Shown here in pieces: positions 5,153 through 6,861 of a stretch of DNA of 6,861 bases. Origin of the DNA: Treponema sp. (lineage in GTDB: Bacteria; Spirochaetota; Spirochaetia; Treponematales; Treponemataceae). The notes beneath the pieces were generated by a model that was given only the letters and a program-made list of their open reading frames with translations, ran no database searches and had not been told where the DNA came from. The stretch is from positions 1 to 6,861 of the forward strand of contig JAEDGQ010000095.1 of the NCBI GenBank assembly GCA_016297415.1, in the 5' to 3' direction. The translations under genes were made by a program, and so were the position numbers. Within the stretch, counting starts at the first letter, position 1. Each line of letters opens with the position of its first letter.

Positions 5153-6301
5153 TTAGAATGTAACAATTACTTTGAGAGTGATTTCAGTTTTATTATTTGT
5201 GTCAGAATCTTCTGAGGCTAAATACTGAACAATATTTGCAGCTGCATAAATATCAGATGTTGCCTGATATTCGATGTTTGCATCGTACTGGAAACCAGCA
5301 TACTTAAATGAAGAAGCGGCATGGATTACTGCATCTGCACTGGCAGAAAGAAGCATATTTGCAGTGGGCTTAACAGAAGCTGAAAGCCCGTTTACAAAAA
5401 TACCTGACCATTCCGGTTCTGTTAAGGCTGCTGTTGCTGTCTGACTTGTAAAACCTCGGAAATTATCGAATGGTCCCTGATGGCCAGAAGCGTAAACTGA
5501 GTTTGCAGCAACGCAAAGTCCCTTTGTATCTCCATACCAGGTTAAAGAGCCTTTTGAAAGGTTTCCCATTGAAAAATCTCCTGAACCTGTTTTGTTAAAT
5601 CCGATTACACCAGTTATGTTGTAGTAAAACCCGTTGATGAACAAAGGACCTTCAAGAGCTGCTTCTGCATATACTCTTGTATGTGCTCTTTTTGACGAAT
5701 CCATATTAGCTGTAAAAATACCTTCTGCCGAAACCGACTGTTCTCCAAGGAAATATGGAAGTACGGCTTTTGCACCGGTTACCAGGTAAGCAGGTGCCCT
5801 GTCATACAGTTTGTCTGAATCTGCAGTATAGTCTTCGTCAAGAATTGTTACAAACTGGCTGTTAAGGAATCCTGTGTAGAAACCATATCCTGTACATTTA
5901 AAAACAGGTGATTCGAAATTTATTGAACAACCGTCACCATTCTGGCAGTAAACAAGTCCAGAAAGATCTGACTGGGCAAAACGTCCTGCTGTAATTGTAA
6001 ATTCATCTTCAACATAAACGGCTTTGCAGAGTGAAAGGTCAAGGGCATTAATTGTTAAATCGTTTCCGAAATCACGCTCAAACTGATATTTTCCCGCTGC
6101 TGTAAAATAACTGTCGGCAGAGGAACCGAATGGTGTTGAAATCCACAGCGAAACAGCATTTTTCTGATGGAGTCTTAAATCTCCGTCAGAGGCGGGCTGG
6201 TTTGCAAGTTTTGAGTTATTTACGAAGGAACCGCCGAAATCAAATGCAAAAGCAGAAAGTCCGGCAGAAACCAGGAGTGCTGTTAAAACTGATTTTTTCA
6301 C
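5153..6301 (-). CDS. predicted outer-membrane beta-barrel protein
   Basis: A 382-residue protein with a clear signal peptide (M-K-K-S-V-L-T-A-L-L-V-S-A-G-L-S-A-F-A, cleavage probably after Ala19). The mature sequence is rich in Gly, Ser, Ala and aromatics with alternating hydrophobic strands such as Y-F-T-A-A-G-K-Y-Q-F, F-T-I-T-A-G-R-F and Y-A-G-F-Q-Y-D-A-N-I-E-Y. It ends in L-K-V-I-V-T-F, the C-terminal aromatic strand recognised by the Bam machinery. It is therefore probably a porin-like or channel protein of the outer membrane; I do not recognise the family. It starts at GTG (6301-6299), with AAGGAGG (6317-6311) 9 nt upstream; the Shine-Dalgarno overlaps the stop of the preceding gene (TAAGGAGG). 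It sits between a small secreted protein and a FecR-domain protein in one operon, suggesting joint envelope function. Confidence 0.8.
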   Translation of the reverse strand: MKKSVLTALLVSAGLSAFAFDFGGSFVNNSKLANQPASDGDLRLHQKNAVSLWISTPFGSSADSYFTAAGKYQFERDFGNDLTINALDLSLCKAVYVEDEFTITAGRFAQSDLSGLVYCQNGDGCSINFESPVFKCTGYGFYTGFLNSQFVTILDEDYTADSDKLYDRAPAYLVTGAKAVLPYFLGEQSVSAEGIFTANMDSSKRAHTRVYAEAALEGPLFINGFYYNITGVIGFNKTGSGDFSMGNLSKGSLTWYGDTKGLCVAANSVYASGHQGPFDNFRGFTSQTATAALTEPEWSGIFVNGLSASVKPTANMLLSASADAVIHAASSFKYAGFQYDANIEYQATSDIYAAANIVQYLASEDSDTNNKTEITLKVIVTF

Positions 6302-6315
6302 TTTACCATACCTCC

Positions 6316-6759
6316 TTACTGGGCATCCGAAAGACAGCCGTTAAAAACTGCGATTGTATCTCTTCCTGTTACAGTTGCAGATGGATCTGCATTTGGAGGA
6401 AGAACACCTTTAGCCTTTAATTCTCTGAGTGCATATCTTGGCCCGGGAAAGAGGGTGTAAAATAATCCGCCTTTTTTGCCGGATACACTTAATGCAATAT
6501 ATGACAACTCAGAAAGCGTAATATAGTCATCTGCAGTTTTGTTTTCAGAAACAAGTTTTTCTGTCTGAAGAGCTTTTAAGGATTCTTCTTCAGTTGCTGA
6601 CTCATTTACTGCCCCTGTAAAAACAGCTGTAAGGTAAGCTGCCTGACCATAAGTTGTTTTTTCTGTGTTAATAAGTTCTGTAATTTTTTCAGAATTCTGA
6701 GCAAAAATTCCTGTGGAAAGCAAAAACAATGTGCCGCAGATTAACATCATTTTCTTCAT
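6316..6759 (-). CDS. small secreted protein with SLH-like C-terminal half
   Basis: From the ATG at 6759 this is a 147-residue protein with a signal peptide (M-K-K-M-M-L-I-C-G-T-L-F-L-L-S-T-G-I-F-A, cleavage after Ala20 before Q-N-S). GGAGA (6770-6766) lies 6 nt before this start. An in-frame ATG at 6780 would add seven residues, but it has no Shine-Dalgarno and falls upstream of the predicted transcription start. The mature part is helical. Residues about 78-143, with I-T-L-S-E-L-S-Y-I-A-L-S (80-91), A-L-R-E-L-K-A-K-G-V-L-P-P (110-122) and V-T-G-R-D-T-I-A-V-F (130-139), have the rhythm of S-layer-homology-like domains (helix, K-G-V, then T-R-x-E-x-A-like helix). This likeness is by eye only. 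It is the first gene of the envelope operon, 14 nt before the outer-membrane protein gene. Function unknown. Confidence 0.7.
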   Translation of the reverse strand: MKKMMLICGTLFLLSTGIFAQNSEKITELINTEKTTYGQAAYLTAVFTGAVNESATEEESLKALQTEKLVSENKTADDYITLSELSYIALSVSGKKGGLFYTLFPGPRYALRELKAKGVLPPNADPSATVTGRDTIAVFNGCLSDAQ

Positions 6760-6781
6760 TAGTAATCTCCAAAAAAACATT

Positions 6782-6810
6782 TATAAATGGGAATATATTA
6801 ATAGGTTCAA
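6782..6810 (-). promoter_or_regulatory. candidate promoter of the envelope operon
   Basis: On the minus strand TTGAAC (6810-6805) and TTTATA (6787-6782) are separated by 17 bases in a very AT-rich stretch. A start near 6775 would give a leader of about 16 nt containing the GGAGA ribosome-binding site of the first gene. The -10 match is only moderate. Confidence 0.4.
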
Positions 6811-6827
6811 TTTCGAGTTTTTTAATT

Positions 6828-6861
6828 TTAAACAGTGGCAAGGATCACGGGGATTGGACTT
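6828..6861 (-). other. GC-richer window edge, unidentified (possible end of an upstream gene)
   Basis: Bases 6831-6861 are clearly GC-richer than the AT-rich stretch beside them. On the minus strand one frame is open from the edge, reads S-P-I-P-V-I-L-A-T-V and stops at TAA (6830-6828), so this could be the last ten codons of an upstream gene. On the same strand, part of it also resembles the T-loop side of a tRNA (A-A-G-T-C-C-A-A-T then C-rich). On the plus strand a GTG at 6835 would read M-A-R-I-T-G-I-G-L, without a Shine-Dalgarno. Too little is in the window to decide. Confidence 0.2.

Noticed and set aside
4695..5156. Plus-strand ORFs antisense to the FecR-domain gene
   Set aside because: They mirror the minus-strand codons, resemble no protein family, and have no promoter or ribosome-binding site.
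6298..6309. Mini-ORF ATG-GTA-AAG-TGA overlapping the GTG start of the outer-membrane protein gene
   Set aside because: Its ATG is only one base from the AAGGAGG, too close for initiation, while the GTG is 9 nt away and well spaced. It is probably a chance by-product rather than a coupling peptide.
6760..6780. ATG at 6780 as start of the small secreted protein
   Set aside because: No Shine-Dalgarno precedes it, the added residues break the usual signal-peptide start, and the candidate promoter places transcription start downstream of it; the ATG at 6759 has GGAGA 6 nt upstream.

Overview
The window looks like chromosomal DNA of a diderm, moderately AT-rich bacterium, most likely a host-associated spirochaete of the Treponema type. 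The basis is inference from content: a lipoprotein with a relaxed lipobox (F-S-S-C), a FecR-domain secreted protein in an operon with a beta-barrel outer-membrane protein, a stand-alone DbpA-type RNA-binding protein, and short 'GAGCCTGTCGAAGGGCTC'-type repeats between genes. No rRNA, complete tRNA, CRISPR array, phage gene or intact transposase is visible. A genus-level call needs a database search.

Layout. Positions 1-131 hold no gene I can support, but there is a candidate extended -10 promoter. Genes 132-1049 and 1077-1889 (+) form a probable two-gene unit: a UPF0158 domain fused to a GNAT acetyltransferase, then a DbpA-type RNA-binding protein without a helicase. A 142-bp inverted-repeat element (1910-2051) follows and ends in a T-run. 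Next is a glyoxalase II-like metallo-beta-lactamase-fold hydrolase (2071-2763, +). It converges stop-on-stop with a YfcE-type metallophosphoesterase (3356-2760, -), with a bidirectional-looking terminator hairpin inside the 3' coding end of the latter. Upstream of the phosphoesterase, overlapping it by 1 nt, is a lipoprotein gene (4153-3356, -). A second, 141-bp copy of the repeat element lies at 4205-4345. The right third is a tight minus-strand envelope operon read 6759 to 4379: a small secreted protein with an SLH-like C-terminal half, a 382-aa outer-membrane beta-barrel protein, and a FecR-domain secreted protein. Gaps are 14 and 18 nt, each gene having a good Shine-Dalgarno.

How it fits together. 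The left pair suggests an RNA- or ribosome-linked function (RNA-binding module plus acetyltransferase), but this is inference. The lipoprotein and phosphoesterase are probably translationally coupled. The right operon exports three products to periplasm and outer membrane. The most distinctive structure is the pair of intergenic elements. They share ends and core in the same orientation but carry an identical 27-bp arm on opposite sides and in opposite orientation, and one stem shows a compensatory base-pair swap. I see no clear defence or other novel multi-gene system; the candidates for novelty are the UPF0158-GNAT fusion, the repeat family and the envelope operon.
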